Source of the DNA: Aegilops tauschii subsp. strangulata
Taxonomy: Eukaryota > Streptophyta > Magnoliopsida > Poales > Poaceae
Direction of reading: 5' to 3'
Length of the DNA stretch: 64,000 bases
NCBI RefSeq assembly: GCF_002575655.3
Contig: NC_053037.3
Span: forward strand, 147,075,207-147,139,206
Shown: positions 22,246 to 33,988 of the stretch, in pieces
Numbering within the stretch: the first letter of the stretch is position 1
How the letters are laid out: every line of letters starts with the position of its first letter
Position numbers and translations under genes: made by a program
The notes under the pieces: model-generated
Database searches by the model: none
The model's input: the letters and a program-made list of their open reading frames with translations, nothing else
Told to the model about the DNA's origin: nothing

Positions 22246-25200
22246 ATAGTTGTCAAAGAAAACCTTGTGTGGTTTGTCCCGCTCCTGCTGCGCCGTCGTC
22301 CACCCCAGCTCAGTTGCTCCAATGACAGAAGGGTCTAGCACAGCAGGGATCCGGCCTCTAGACTGTCTTTCGCCGCCTCAGATCTTCTTCCCCGCCGCTC
22401 GCAGCCATGACAAATGCATTACCATCATCAACCAAGTAGATGACCTCGAGGACTACATGGGTCTGCAAGAGAGGTCGCACTATTTCGTGTCTGCTTACGT
22501 TATGCATCGCTTAATATTACATGCTATGTTATCATCCTGTTCACGGATTAGACTCTGAGTCAGCTCCAAACTAATGGTCAAACTTGAGTTTTTAAATGGT
22601 TGTGGGGCACATATCGGGCCCGCAATCAATAGTATCTATCTACTATCTGGTTAATATATGGTGTCTACTATGAGTTTCATGTTGGGTGGGAAACAAACAT
22701 TAAAGAAGCCATTATCTGTATTTTTTAACTGAAGCCATTATCTGCCTGCTATCATTGGTTTTGAGTCTATCCACAGGTTGCTACCATCACTCTGGATTTC
22801 AGCATGCAGTCCTTACATAATCTCACTATGTTTTATTCCTATGCATGTCAGTTATTGTACACAATGGAACTGAACATGTAGAGCAAAAGAGACGAGGCTT
22901 GTGTGGCAATAAAATTTCATGCAGACGTCGCTCCATGGTAGGCGCAGAGGCAGCCCCCTCCACCCATTTCGGATTGTAATCGACAGGAAGATATCTGTTC
23001 TGAGGGGGATTCAGAAGGAGAAGACCACTCCTATTTACCCCTTGAGTTCTTCGCTCTAACTTGGCATGCTGATGTTGGTTATATCATGCATATGGTGCCT
23101 TGCATTGCTTACTTTATACATCAAATATGTCGTATGCTTAGTTTAGACATGCTTTGTGTGAGTGCCATCTGTTTAGTTTTTCATCGTTTTTGTGAATTAT
23201 GCAATGCCATCTTGTTTAGCCAGGCATCATATATGTGAATTTTGCAATGCCATCCTGCTTATCTAGTCATCTTATATGTGAATTATATCAGGCCATCCTT
23301 TTTTTCGTTACGTATTACATTTGTCAACAATGTTAGTACATTCAACTACTCTTGGTGTGCATCAGCCATTTGACATGGTGATGGAAAATTCTGGAGTGAA
23401 AACAAGGTCTTCAGAGCAGACTATGCTATCTGACGAAGTGCATATCTCGCTGGTTACGGATAGCTCCTCGGAGGAGGATTCAGAGACAGATGACCAGTCC
23501 TATTTCCCCCCAAGGTGTATGCTCTAACTTGGCAGGGTTATGTTGCTCATATCGTGTGTATGGTGTCTTGCATTGCTATGTCATTTGATTAGTTTAGACA
23601 TGCTTTGTGTGAATGCCACCTGTTTAGTGTCTAATTACCATATATGTGAATTATGCATTGCCATCTTGTTGCAAGACATTATATATGTGAATTATGCAAT
23701 GCTATCTTGTTGCAAAGGCATTATATATGTGAATTATCCAATGCCATGTTGTTTAGCCAATCATTATGTATGTGAATTATATCATGCTATCATTTTTTTG
23801 TATTACGTGTTCCATTTGTCGACAACATTTGTATATTCAACTACTCTTCCTGTGCATCAGCCATTTAAAGCGGTGATGGAAGTATCTGTAGTGAAAACAA
23901 TGTATTCAGAGCAGACAATGCTACCTGCTAAAGCAGACATCTTGCTGGTTACAGAGAGCTCCTCAGAGGAGGATTCAGAGACTGGTGACCAGTCCTATTT
24001 CCCCCCCTGAGGTCTATGCTCAAACTTGGCAGGGTTATATTACCCATGTCATGCATGTTGTCTTGCATTGCTTAGCTTTTACATCATATATGGATTGCCA
24101 TCTGCTTACTTGCTTACTATATAAATCATATATTTGAATTATATCATGCCATCATGTTTACATACACAACATATATCTGAATTATGGCATGGCAACCCAT
24201 TTAATAAAGACATTATATAGTTATATTATCTCATCATGTTTAGTGTTTACAGTCATCATATTTTGAATTATGTCATTCTATCCGTGAATTATATCATGCT
24301 ATCATGCTTCCATAGGCGGCATGTATGTGAATTATGGCATGCCAACCTATTTAATAAACACATTATATAGTTATATCATGTCATCATGTTCACATAGTCA
24401 TCATATTTTGAACTATGTCTTTCCATGTTTTTTAGTTAGCCATCATAATGTGAAATGGTGTCATGCTATCCTATTTAGTTAGCCATCATATATGTGAAAT
24501 TGTGTCATGCTATCCTGTTTGGTTAGACAACATAAATGTGAATTGTTTCATCCCTCTTTTATTCCCCACTATCCATTGCACATGTATTATCATACATTGT
24601 CTTTACATTCAATTACTTTTCTTGTTTATCAGCCATTTGAATTGGAGAGGGTGATGGCAGTATCTAAGGGAGTAATAACACGGTCTTCAGAAAAGATAGT
24701 GCTACCAGTTGATGCAGATAGAACCACGATTGTACTTGCCCAAGAACCAGCCCCACCACACATAACCCAGACTCTCACAGATTGTACCCCTACCCAGTTG
24801 GACAGAGAACTAGCTACACCCCTTCTAACCCCAACCCCAGCAGATAGTAACCCAGTTCCAGTTGACACATCACCGTCTCCACCACAGAGCACCCAAACAC
24901 GATCAGTTAGTAAGGGAACTGCAGTGCCCAAAGCACGAGGACCACCACTCCGAATCCCAACTCAACGCTTAAAGGAGAAGAAGAATTGTTCTTAGGTCAG
25001 GTTCTGTAGCTATGGTTCATACTCCTTTGCTCTTGCATCACTGTATTTACTCATACCAACTATTTTCAAATTTGAAGGATGGAATTGAAACTCCAATGGC
25101 GCAACATGTATGTTTTAAACCTGTTTCTTTAACTGGTTTGCTGTTGTAACTTGCTCTATGTTGATTTCAGTTTCAATTGAATAAACAGTTATGTTCTCAT

Positions 25201-25915
25201 GGCATGCACATTACAAGTGTTGTTATTGCTCTATAGTTTCCCACACTTATATTCTGTCTGTTCTGCTTTGTCTTGAACAAATATTATTTGAACTGTGTCT
25301 CTCTTGATTTGGCAACAAAAACTAGAATGATATAGACCATAAAAGTGACCATGGTACATAGATATATGTTTGTTTCATGTTGTTATCCTGTCCACTTTAC
25401 TACTGAACTGATTTACCAAAATGAGTTTCATATACAACATGGTAAACCTGTGATGTGTCTGCTTGTTTCTCTTTTAGAATGCGGACAAAATATTGGAGAA
25501 CAGTACCCCTTTATGCAATGGTAAAGGAAGTAATGCAGATAAAGTTCAAGATAGTGAGACATCCCTGTTGATCTCCAAGAAAGTTGATAAAAACTATCTT
25601 GACGACAGTGAGAGAACCCAAAAGTCCTGTCTTGATGTAGTGTTTGAGTTAATAGCCACTACTGCTGGCACAAGCTCTTCGAACTCGCTGCCTGAATCAG
25701 TTCGTCTTCTTGAGTCTCAAGTTCAAGTTGAAAGACATCGATCATATGTGCTGCGACAGGAAGCTGAAGGACTGAGGAAGTCTCTGCAGAATTCAGATGC
25801 ATACTTTCTGGTGCAACAGCAAGCGCTGGAGGATTTAAGCGCCAAAGAAGAGAAAGTTAATAAGCTTGCTAAGCGTCTTGCCAGCATTATGGGTACCCAG
25901 GATATTGTTTCTTGA
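22246..25915 (+). CDS. CACTA-1 cargo gene with tandem exons, C-terminal coiled coil
   Basis: Exon blocks in order are: type A (about 22246-22473, motif QIFFPAARSH); type B copies (about 22922-23043, 23366-23514, 23861-24011), each with an acidic core such as SSSEEDSETDDQSYFPP; a Pro/Thr-rich exon (24633-24995) that begins like type B; a likely 33-bp mini-exon (25077-25109); and a last exon (25478-25915). The last exon's acceptor is TCTTTTAG and it encodes about 145 residues ending in a coiled coil (LESQVQVERHRS to LAKRLASIMG) and TGA. Exon B3 carries an extra C that creates a stop (24008-24010) and the Pro/Thr-rich exon ends in TAG, so the model may be broken or alternatively spliced. I do not recognise a function; a nuclear or DNA-binding accessory role is only a guess. 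Confidence 0.45.
22900..24640 (+). repeat. Tandem exon-plus-intron repeat, about 0.5-kb unit
   Basis: Three units share acceptor, exon, donor and following intron sequence, for example ATTCAGA...CAGTCCTATTTCCCC followed by CTC(T/A)AACTTGGCA and a TTGCATTGCT block. Exon starts at 23366 and 23861 are 495 bp apart. The first unit is the most diverged. A fourth acceptor-exon start (CATTTGAATTGG at 24633) begins another unit. Confidence 0.7.
23180..24540. repeat. Intronic ~40-bp minisatellite
   Basis: Many imperfect copies of a roughly 40-bp unit built around CATCATATATGTGAATTAT and ATGCCATC fill the introns between the duplicated exons. The exon insertions split the array into blocks. Confidence 0.75.
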
Positions 25916-26219
25916 GATCTTCTAAAGTGGTTTCAGTTATGGACTTGTTTTGCTGCGGCGTTTATTTGCACTGGTCGCCAACTTTGACAACCAGTGTATA
26001 TGATATGCTGCTTTGTTCCCTATATTTGCACTGGTGGCGAACTTTGATGCCCAGTGGATGTAATATGTGTAATAGCCGTGATAGCCTAGCGTAAGTTGCT
26101 TGCTTATTTATTTCCTTGTTGTCTTGTTTATTTGTTTGCTTGTAGTCAGTGCAGTTCTTTTTCCGCGGTTTGGCCGCAATAACCTATTTTTTAAAACTAG
26201 GCCACAATAACCATGGGCT

Positions 26220-27000
26220 ACATATTTACTGTAGTTACCATGGGCCTCCTACGGGCCGTAGAAACAATGGGCCTTGTAAGGGTCGTAGAAACAATGGGCC
26301 TTGTAAGGGCCGTAGAAACAATGGGCCTTCTACGGGCCGTAGCATCAATGGGCCTTCTATGGGTCGTATGATCGATCGGCCAAACATGGTCCAATAACAG
26401 ACCGCATTATGGGCCGTAAATGGGCTAGATTTGGAATTGTCCATCCATGGGCCGACAATAACGGGCCGTCGTTAATCGGCCGTATTTGATGACGCTATGA
26501 AAATGGCCCAACGGATTAACGGGCCGCAAATGGGCCGATTGTTACCACGAGCTGAATTTGGCCCACAGGCAGAAAAGGCCAGTAACGGGCCGTAAGTAAC
26601 TGAATGCTGGAAATAAGCCCAAGAATAAATGGGCCCTGAGAAGGCTGAAAGATAACACGGGTTGGAAACGGCCCAATGAGATAATGGGCCATTAGTGGGT
26701 ATGAAGCAATACACTGTTCATTGCGGGCCAGATTCACTACGGGCCGTTAATGGGCCAAGAGTTACAAATGGCCTCGTATGGGCCGAAAGACATCATGGGC
26801 CATACATGGGCCGGAAGTTACAACAGGCTGGAATCATATTGGACGGCCCAGATGAAGCTACTAGGCTTAATTCTGATAGGCCGTAAGGGGCCGTGAGTTA
26901 GCGGGCCGTAAATGGGCTATATAGGAACAGGCTTTCTGTGGGCCGGCCCGTTACCTTTTGACCAAGTCAAATGGGCCGGCCTTTTCACCGGAATGGGCCT
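26220..27000. repeat. CACTA-1 subterminal GGGCC repeat field
   Basis: Dozens of motifs of the type ATGGGCCGTA and ACGGGCCGTAAATGGGC occur in both orientations. CACTA elements carry such subterminal arrays as transposase-binding sites, so that role is likely here. The best-ordered block (26235-26380) has a spacing of about 30 bp. Confidence 0.8.
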
Positions 27001-27189
27001 TTGTTGGGCCGTGCCACATGTTGACCTATCATAGGCGCTTCCTGTCCAATCAATGGATGACATCTGTCCCAACGGTGAGCGAACACGTGTTTCCTCCGGC
27101 TAATGACAATTTTACATGTGGAAAATCCTCATTGCTCCGGGCTGTTAACGGGTCATCGGATCCAAAATCGGACCCAATAGCTTAATGGC

Positions 27190-27439
27190 GACCCGTTACG
27201 GTGGATGCCACATGTCGGTCACCCTTGACGAAAGCACTTCCATGACGCGGCATTTATCGTCATGGAAGTGAACACTTCTGTGATGATAATTTTGGTAATG
27301 TCATGGAACACTTCTACGACAGCACAGGTATGACTATCTTGGTTCTGTCATAAAATCGTCATGGATGTACATGCATGACAGAAAATGTGACCCACTGTGA
27401 CAAACACGTATCATCACGGAAGTGTCTTTTTTTGTAGTG
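27190..27439 (+). repeat. CACTA-1 right terminal region
   Basis: Short direct and inverted motifs (CATGGAAGTG, ACACTTC, GTCATGGATGTACATG) lead into the terminal GTAGTG at 27434-27439. Confidence 0.8.
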
Positions 27440-27592
27440 CTAGTAGAACTCGGCAAGATTAATTTACATAGCAAAGGGCCCTCGGCCAGCATTCACCAGA
27501 GTTTGAATACACCCCCAGCGGGTGGAACTGCGCAAACTTAACAAGTTTTTTCGAGAGATTACAAAACAGGAAAGAAAAGATAACTTGGCCGC

Positions 27593-30500
27593 CTAGGCCA
27601 GAGGAGCAGCAGCCGGATCGGAGGGGTCGGCGGAAGTCGAGGCTCCGGGTGGTGGAACGGCCGTCTGGTTGGTCTCGGCCTGGTCGGCACCAGCAGCAGT
27701 CGGCTCGCCGACACGCAGCTCGTTGGTCGAGACTTGGTCAGGCTGAGGCCGGCTGTCAACTCGATCATCCGGCACATCGTCTTCGCCGTCCTCGTCCTCC
27801 TCTTCGGCACCCTCATCGCTGGAGGCGATCTCCTCCACCGAGTCCTCGCCATCCACCAGGATCAGCCCAAACCAGTTGGGCGGCACCTCGGCACCCTCCT
27901 CGTCTAGCTCGGGGAGGAAGACACTGGTATCAGTGTACTCGGCGATCGCCGCGGCGCGATGATAGAGCACGGGCGCCACTGCCGCCAACTCCTCACTGGC
28001 TTCAAGCCGGAACGTGGCCAACTGGGCTAGGCTTAGCCCAGGGTACCACGCCTTAACAAACTCAAAAGCCCGCCGTGCGCTTGCCCGGGCTACGGAGCCT
28101 TTCCATGCCTCGAAGCGGCCAACAGCCACCTCTAACCAGTCGGCGGTCCGACTGGGGGTGCGCAGAACTGGAGTACCTGGCCAGAGGGCGGAAACCACCT
28201 GGGCTCTGACGCGCTGCAGACGGCGGAACGCCCAATGAGCCGGCTGGAGACGAGCTTGAACGGCGAGAAGCTGCTCACTGAGGGTCCGTGGGGCGTTAGG
28301 CGTGATTTCTGCACCAGCCAGCCTTCGCTCATCGCGGTGAGCCTCGATGGCTTGGCTGGCAGCAACGGCGTGACCAGGAAAGTACTCTGCGCAAGAAGGA
28401 AAAAAGAAGTATGAAGTCGGAAGTCGGCTCGTATTAGAAATCGGCAGGCAGAAGAAAGGGATGACAACTCACCATCGAGCATGTCCTCGATCTTGCTGTA
28501 GCTGTTAGCCAGAGCCTTCTCCCTCTCGACCCAGTTCGAGCACTGAGTCTCGAACTCGGCCATGAGGGAGTCTTCCGCCTCCTTGAGCTTCTGGAGCTCC
28601 GCCTTGTGCTGGTCCGCCTGGTCTGCCAACTCCTTGACCAGACGGTCGCGCTCCTGCGCCGCCTTGCTGCACTCCTCCTCCTTAGCACGCAGCACGGTCT
28701 GGGCCTCACCCAGCTGCTGCTGCACGGTCGCGTTGGCTCCTGCAGAAGACAAGAAAGAAAAGACAGTCGGCAAATCAACAAAAGAAAAAAGTAGTTGCTG
28801 GAAGAACCGGTCCGACTGCTCAGCAATCGACCCGAATCTCGGGGGCTACACCCCGCGGGTGCGCTGGCGTGCCCCGCGAGAATAAGGAAGGAGCGCTTAC
28901 TCCGGCTGTCGGACAGGTCGGCGGTCCGCTTGGCCAGCTCCCGGACCTGGGAGTTGTAGGCGGCCGCACGGATGTTGTGGTAGTCCTGCAACAGAGACAA
29001 CAGAAGAAAAAAGAAAAGGTTAGCACTCGGAACTTGCCTTTAAGTTCCGAGCCGCCTACTCAGCAGCCGGCCCGGAACTCGGGGGCTACACCCAGTGGGT
29101 GCGCTGGCGCGCCCCCACGGAAGATTTCGAGAAGATTGCAAGAATCAGAAAACAAGCAATCAAGAGACATACCCGGATGGTTGTACGCGTCGCCAAGAAC
29201 TCCTTTGTATACTGCTGGAGGGCAGCGCCTTGGACCTGAAGATGGGCCTAGACGTCATTCGCCGCCCGATTCAGCACACTCATCCCGCCCCCAGGAGTCC
29301 ACTCTGGTGGGGCGGCGCTGCTGGCCTCGGCGTCAGGGGCCGAAGTGCTTGCGGCCCCGAGGTCCAGCGGCCTTGGCGCTGACGCCGCCTTCTCCGAACG
29401 ACAGTGCCCCAGAGTGCGGACCACCGGAGTCGAGCCCACCACCAACTCATTGCCAGCTGGTGGCGCCAGTGGCACTTCAGGCCGACTGCTCTGCACGTCA
29501 GTAGCCGACACTTGCGGGGGCACCTCCGCCCCCAAGATGATGATGTCGCCCCTTCCCTCTCCATGACCGGCAGGTCATCGCCGCCTCCTCCAGTCGGCGT
29601 CGGGGTCTCTGGCGCCGGCGGCGCGGAGCGTAGGGGGACGACAAGCAGCGGAGCCCGATTGCGGGCCACCTCCGCCTCCTGCACCTTGGTGGCCATGTCC
29701 GCCCGCTCTTTGGCCGCGGCGTCGGCCTGAGCTTTGGTGGCCGCGGCGTCGGCCTGAGCTTTGGTGGCCGCGTCGGCTTCATCCTGCGCCGCCTTGGTTG
29801 CCGCCGCCTTCTGCCGCTCCGCCTCCTCCCGCTCCTCGCGCACCTCCTGCGCGTTCCGCTCCATCGCCGCCTAGAGCTCGGCGCGTGGGTCCACACGGCG
29901 GGTGTTGGCGGAGCCCTCCGCCGCCCCAATCACAGAAGCAGAGGCCGACCGCTCAAGGGAGAGCGGGGCCCTGTTCCAACAAGAAAAAGAAGAAACTCAT
30001 AAGGAGTTTTGCAAGAAAGATGAAAGGTAAACGCAAGAAGAGTCAAGCACTTACGCAGACACCGTCGTGGGCTGCTTCGTCGTCCTCTGGAACTGGGCAA
30101 CCTTGGCAGCGGCCTCCTGCCGCCTAGTCACGGCGGCAGTGTTCCGGGGCTTCTTCGGCCGGCTGCCGAACAGCGGCGAGCCGGCTCGGCGCTTTGGTGT
30201 GCCGCCTGGGGCGGCCGGTGCCGCTGAGGAACCCGCGCCCGCCTTGTCGACGCCCTGCGGGCGGCGCGGATCGGCCTCTCCTCATCGTCATCGAGACAAT
30301 CCTCGACGTCGCCCCCTCCGGAGTCGCCTCCTCCAGAGCCGCCTGCTCCACCTCCGCCACCTGTGGTGTCGTCCTCCTCCATGGCGGCCGCCCCCAAGTC
30401 AGGGTCGTCCGCGTCACTCACCGACCGGTCCGGCAGATACTCATGGCCCTGTTCCAGGGCGTCGGCTGCCGGCTGGGATGTGAGGATCTGCATCGTGACC

Positions 30501-31547
30501 GAATGATCAGGCAAAGCAGAACCCGGTGAATAAAGAGAAAAACGAGTTAAGGACTCACCGCGGGCGGCAGGTCTGCGCGGGAGTATGGCCGCTTGCCGAA
30601 CTGCCACTCCGCCTCCGAGAGTTTGTAGTTCGAGATATGGTTTACCAGCCGGGCCACCTCCGTGTCCGGCATCTCCTTGGTGCACATCTGGCATGGGTCT
30701 CGATGCCCGCTCATCCGGCTGATCATGTGAGGCCGGACTTGAAGAGGGAGCACCCGGCGCACCACGAAGGCGGTTAGCAGGTCCGACGCCTTGAGGCCCT
30801 CCGACTCCGTCATCACCTTGAGTCGGGCTATGGCGGTGGTGGAGGTGGACGACAACATCTTCTGCTTGAATGTCCAGTTGGTGCGGGGCTCAGTCGGCAG
30901 GCCGGCTACATAAGCCGGCAGATTGACCAAGTCCTGCGTCGGATGGACATTCTTGACGTAGAAGTAAGATTTTTGCCACAACTTGACCGACTGTGTCAAG
31001 TTGATGGCCGGGAAGCAGTTCCCAGCACCCGGACGTCGCACCGCGACGAAGGCTCTGCACTGAGCCACCTCCTTCTTGGCGGCGGTGCCAAGCTTGGTGT
31101 AGAAAAACTCCCCCAAAGCTCGAGGGTGAGGAGGACGCCGAGGTAACCCTCGTAGAGCATGACGAAGGCGGACAACAGCACCACCGTGTTTGATGTAAGG
31201 TGGTGCGGTTGAAGTCGATAGAATTGGAGAAAGGAGCGGAAGAAGCTGCTTGCCGGCAGGCTGAAGCCGCGATGGAAATGCAACCGAAAGATGACACGCT
31301 CGCAGTCTTCCGGCGCCGGCGAGATCTCCATCTCGCGTGGAACGTGTACCCGCATGTAGTTCTCGCCGGCCAGCCGCCGCGTCCGGCGGAGGAAAGCAAG
31401 GTGATCCTCGTGAACGTTAGAGCCGTCCCAAGCTCTGGTCCGTTCGCATGCCATGGGAGCCTGAGCTCGATGGAGGCCTGGCGCGGCGAAGAACGTGTGA
31501 GCCTGTGGTGGAGCAGCGACGCCATGGGAGGATGAGCTCAGCGACAA
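27593..31547 (-). pseudogene. Antisense multi-exon ORF (Transposase_28-like)
   Basis: The N-terminal block (31547-30560) has the signature of the plant 'putative gypsy-type transposon' domain: GFSLPASSFFRSFLQFYRLQ, LQPHHLTSN, then WQKSYFYVKN and EWQFGKRP. A one-base loss in a run of G near 31110-31116 shifts the frame in its middle. A good donor (GTGAGT, at about 30558) and acceptor (GATGCAG, at about 30488) join it to an acidic and glycine-rich exon (30487-30128). Next come an Ala-rich coiled coil with TKAQADAA repeats (about 29864-29560), a second coiled coil (about 28740-28475), and a C-terminal helical domain with an acidic tail (about 28390-27593, motifs LWPGTPVLRTPS and ARRAFEFVKAWYPG). 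The C-terminal domain matches that of the antisense ORF at 1-2742. Function unknown. Confidence 0.65.
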
Positions 31548-32130
31548 TGGCCTGCGACGGTGCTTCGACGAGAGGCGGGAACGCTATGGCAGCAGTAAAA
31601 AGAAGAAAGGAGAAGGGAGAGGAGGGCGCGCGTGCGTCTGTCACGCCCCTCCACCCCCTACTTATAGCCCCAGGCGGCGGAGCCGAGGGGGCGAGAACGT
31701 GGGGGGTCGTGGGATTAACTGCGCCCATGACCCCGCATTAACCATGCAGTAACGGCGTGTAGTTACTGCGCCACGGAATCCCAACCGTTTGCCTCGGCCG
31801 CACCGGATCCGCGCGCGCCGAGGCCCGGTAGTGGCGGGCCCCAGCCTGTGGTGACGTCCCGTCGCGCGCGTGGGCTGGCAGGCCTGCCCGGCTGGCTGGC
31901 GCCGCATGGCGCGCAGGCAGCGGGCGGCAAGCCTGCGCCTGGCTGGCATGCCGCCTGGCTCCTGCCACGATGTTTCGAAATCATTAGGCGGCCCACCTGG
32001 TCGCGGCCGACTCCTACTAGCCGGTGCTTCGGAAGACAGACGAAGCAAGATCATCAGACCACTCGGAGTAGGAAGCTACTGAGGCTCCTCGCCTCTTCAG
32101 CCACGGCGCCCCACTAGCTTTGGGGACTAC

Positions 32131-33306
32131 TGTCGGAGTAAATGACCACTGGTAGCCTCAACTGCTCCCCATGGCACTTCAAGACATCAGGGCCGATTGC
32201 GCCCCTCAAGCCTCAGAGACGAAGGGCCGCCCTCTTAAGGCCGGCTGGTCCAAGCGGCCGGCTGCAGGAGGGCAGCAAAGCTCAGAGGGCAGCCATGAGA
32301 TGGGCCGACTCCTAGCAGGCGGCCTCCAGAGAGGCCGACTCCTAGCGGGCGGCCCCCCGCGCCCTCAAAGTTAGCACCTCATTATAACGACGAGACGGGG
32401 CGCGGCTATAGTGTAGCCTGCCACCCCCGAATCCAGGGCGGGCGTGGTACAATGCAATGTACTGGGCGGACATCCCTCGCCCGGCGCAGCACTGTAGCCA
32501 TGCAGTCCATGACATCACCCATGGCAGAGGAGGCCATGCTCCCACTACAGGCTGTCGGTACGGCCCGCAGGCGGCGGGCCCTACCAATCCGTGAGAAGCC
32601 AGAAGGCGGCAAGCCGTGACCAGTCGGCGTAGGGGAGGCCGACTCCCAGCAGGCGGTCCTCCCCCTCCCTTGGAGTCTATGCGCCATTAATCAGAAGAGA
32701 CGGGCAGTGGCTACAGTGAACGCCCACCAGGCGGTGGCACTGGCCATGCTCTCCCCGACAAAGCATGCATCATCAGTGGCGTGGCCACAGTACTTAGCAG
32801 CCGGCAGGACCCGCAAGCGGCGGGCGCGGCCTGTCGGTGAAGTACGGGACAGTCGGCGGGACCCACCAGGCGGCGGGCCCTAGCGGCCGGCGGAGAAGCC
32901 GGCGACCGCAGACACTGACAGTCCGGCCCTACACCCGACCAGATTACCAATGTACCCCTGGGGGGTAGGCCTATATAAACCCCCCGGTCACCCATGCAAA
33001 GGGTTCAGCCTTATAGATAATACACACACATAGAGAGAGGAGTAGAGCAAGCCTTGCCCTTCTCCCTCCTCTAGCCAAACAGCTCAAGGAGCAAGCTTGT
33101 AGCTACTTGTTGATTTAGTGATCATGCGGAGACCCCGCAGAGCAGGACTAGGGGTGTTATCTCCTAGGAGAGCCCCGAACCTGGGTAAGATGCGTCGGCG
33201 TACATGTCTACACCTTATCCCGTTTCCAGACACCGGCGACGTCTTACTCTCCGGCCCCCTCCATGATAAGCCATCCTTTGGCATATGTCACACGACACCC
33301 CCAACA
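32131..33306 (+). repeat. 3' LTR of the plus-oriented Gypsy element
   Basis: 1176-bp LTR beginning TGTCGGAGTAAATGAC and ending CACCCCCAACA, a near-perfect TGTCGG...CCGACA pair. It contains many GGCGGG and CAGTCGGC repeats, and a TATA box at 32972-32979 about 330 bp before its end. Confidence 0.85.
32972..32979 (+). promoter_or_regulatory. LTR TATA box
   Basis: TATATAAA sits in the 3' third of the LTR, followed by a C-rich start region and an A-rich ACACACACATAGAGAG leader. In an intact element it would drive genomic RNA; here it could drive read-out to the right. Confidence 0.6.
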
Positions 33307-33988
33307 CAAGGTTTCTTTCTTTTGCTTCCGTGAGAGGCGCATATCTGCTTCTCGTCGAGGCACAGGTCTCTTTCCGCGAGAGGCACAACCGTGTCTTAGA
33401 AAAGGAAAAAAACGTGTTTTCTTTTTCTCTGCAAGGGGCACAGATGCTTCTCCTGGAGCCACATGTTTGATTCCGTGAGAGGCATGGTTGTGCCTCTCGG
33501 AAAGGAAACAAAATTCCTTTTTTTATTTTACTTCCGCGAGAGGCACATATTTGCTTCTCATGGAGACATAGGTTTGCTTCCACGACAGGCATAGTTGTGC
33601 CTCTTGGAAACGGAAAGAATACATTTTAAACTTTTTGCTTCCATGAGAGGCATAGATTTAGTTCTCGTGGAGACATAAATTCTCTTCATGAGAGGCATAG
33701 TTTTGCCTCTCCGGAAAAGGAAAAAAGTGGGAAAAGTCGTGCTTCCGTCTCAAGGGTTTTCGCATGGTTTTTCTCAAAAAAAACATGAAAAAATGTTCGT
33801 CAAAACCTATTAACATGGGATCTAGTTTCGAAGATCCCCATTTGATAAATCCAACGGGGAAAACGGTTTGGGATTTGAACACATGGTTTAAGAGATAAAA
33901 TGTTTTAAAGAAACGAATCTACGAAAAAGGAAAACTCTCAGGTTGCAATAAGTGGCACGCATGCAGTGCGCCACTTGTCATAACCTGG
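33307..33988 (+). mobile_element. MULE-like TIR element, right end only
   Basis: This is the same family as the element at 50090-52458. It has many GAGAGGCACAG-type subterminal repeats, a conserved inner end (AACATGGGATCTAGTTTCGA and GTTTAAGAGATAAAATG), and a terminal stem motif GTGGCACGCATGCAGTGCGCCAC followed by TTGTCATAACCTGG. The left part was displaced by the LTR element that ends at 33306. Superfamily assignment (Mutator-like) is tentative. Confidence 0.55.

Larger units (their letters stand above)
21487..27439 (+). mobile_element. CACTA-1 transposon, right part
   Basis: The right terminus at 27439 reads TTTTTTTGTAGTG, the complement of a CACTACAAAAAAA start, the hallmark of CACTA (En/Spm) elements. 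Inside lie repeated subterminal motifs related to TCATGGAAGTG (27190-27439) and a long field of GGGCC-type repeats (26220-27000). The segment 7692-8182 on the other side of the chromovirus belongs to the same locus by shared exon type. The left terminus is not in the window or is destroyed. The 3 bases after the end are CTA, a possible target duplication. No CACTA transposase is recognised, so the copy is probably non-autonomous. Confidence 0.75.
27440..33306 (+). mobile_element. Gypsy-type LTR retrotransposon, 3' part
   Basis: Plus-oriented element. The 3' LTR is at 32131-33306 and is preceded by a polypurine-like tract (AGCTTTGGGGACTAC, 32116-32130). The internal part in view carries only an antisense multi-exon ORF (27593-31547). 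Gag-pol and the 5' LTR are absent, because CACTA-1 abuts the left side at 27439. The simplest reading is that CACTA-1 inserted into this element and the rest lies to the left of the window's nested stack. I cannot name the family. Confidence 0.75.

Noticed and set aside
22250..22558. B3 or other named DNA-binding domain in the type-A exon
   Set aside because: The IFFP core does not show the strand pattern or GW motif expected for B3.
32131..33306. Structured RNA or riboswitch in the LTR repeats
   Set aside because: The GGCGGG/CAGTCGGC words are simple repeats; no defined fold could be supported by eye.
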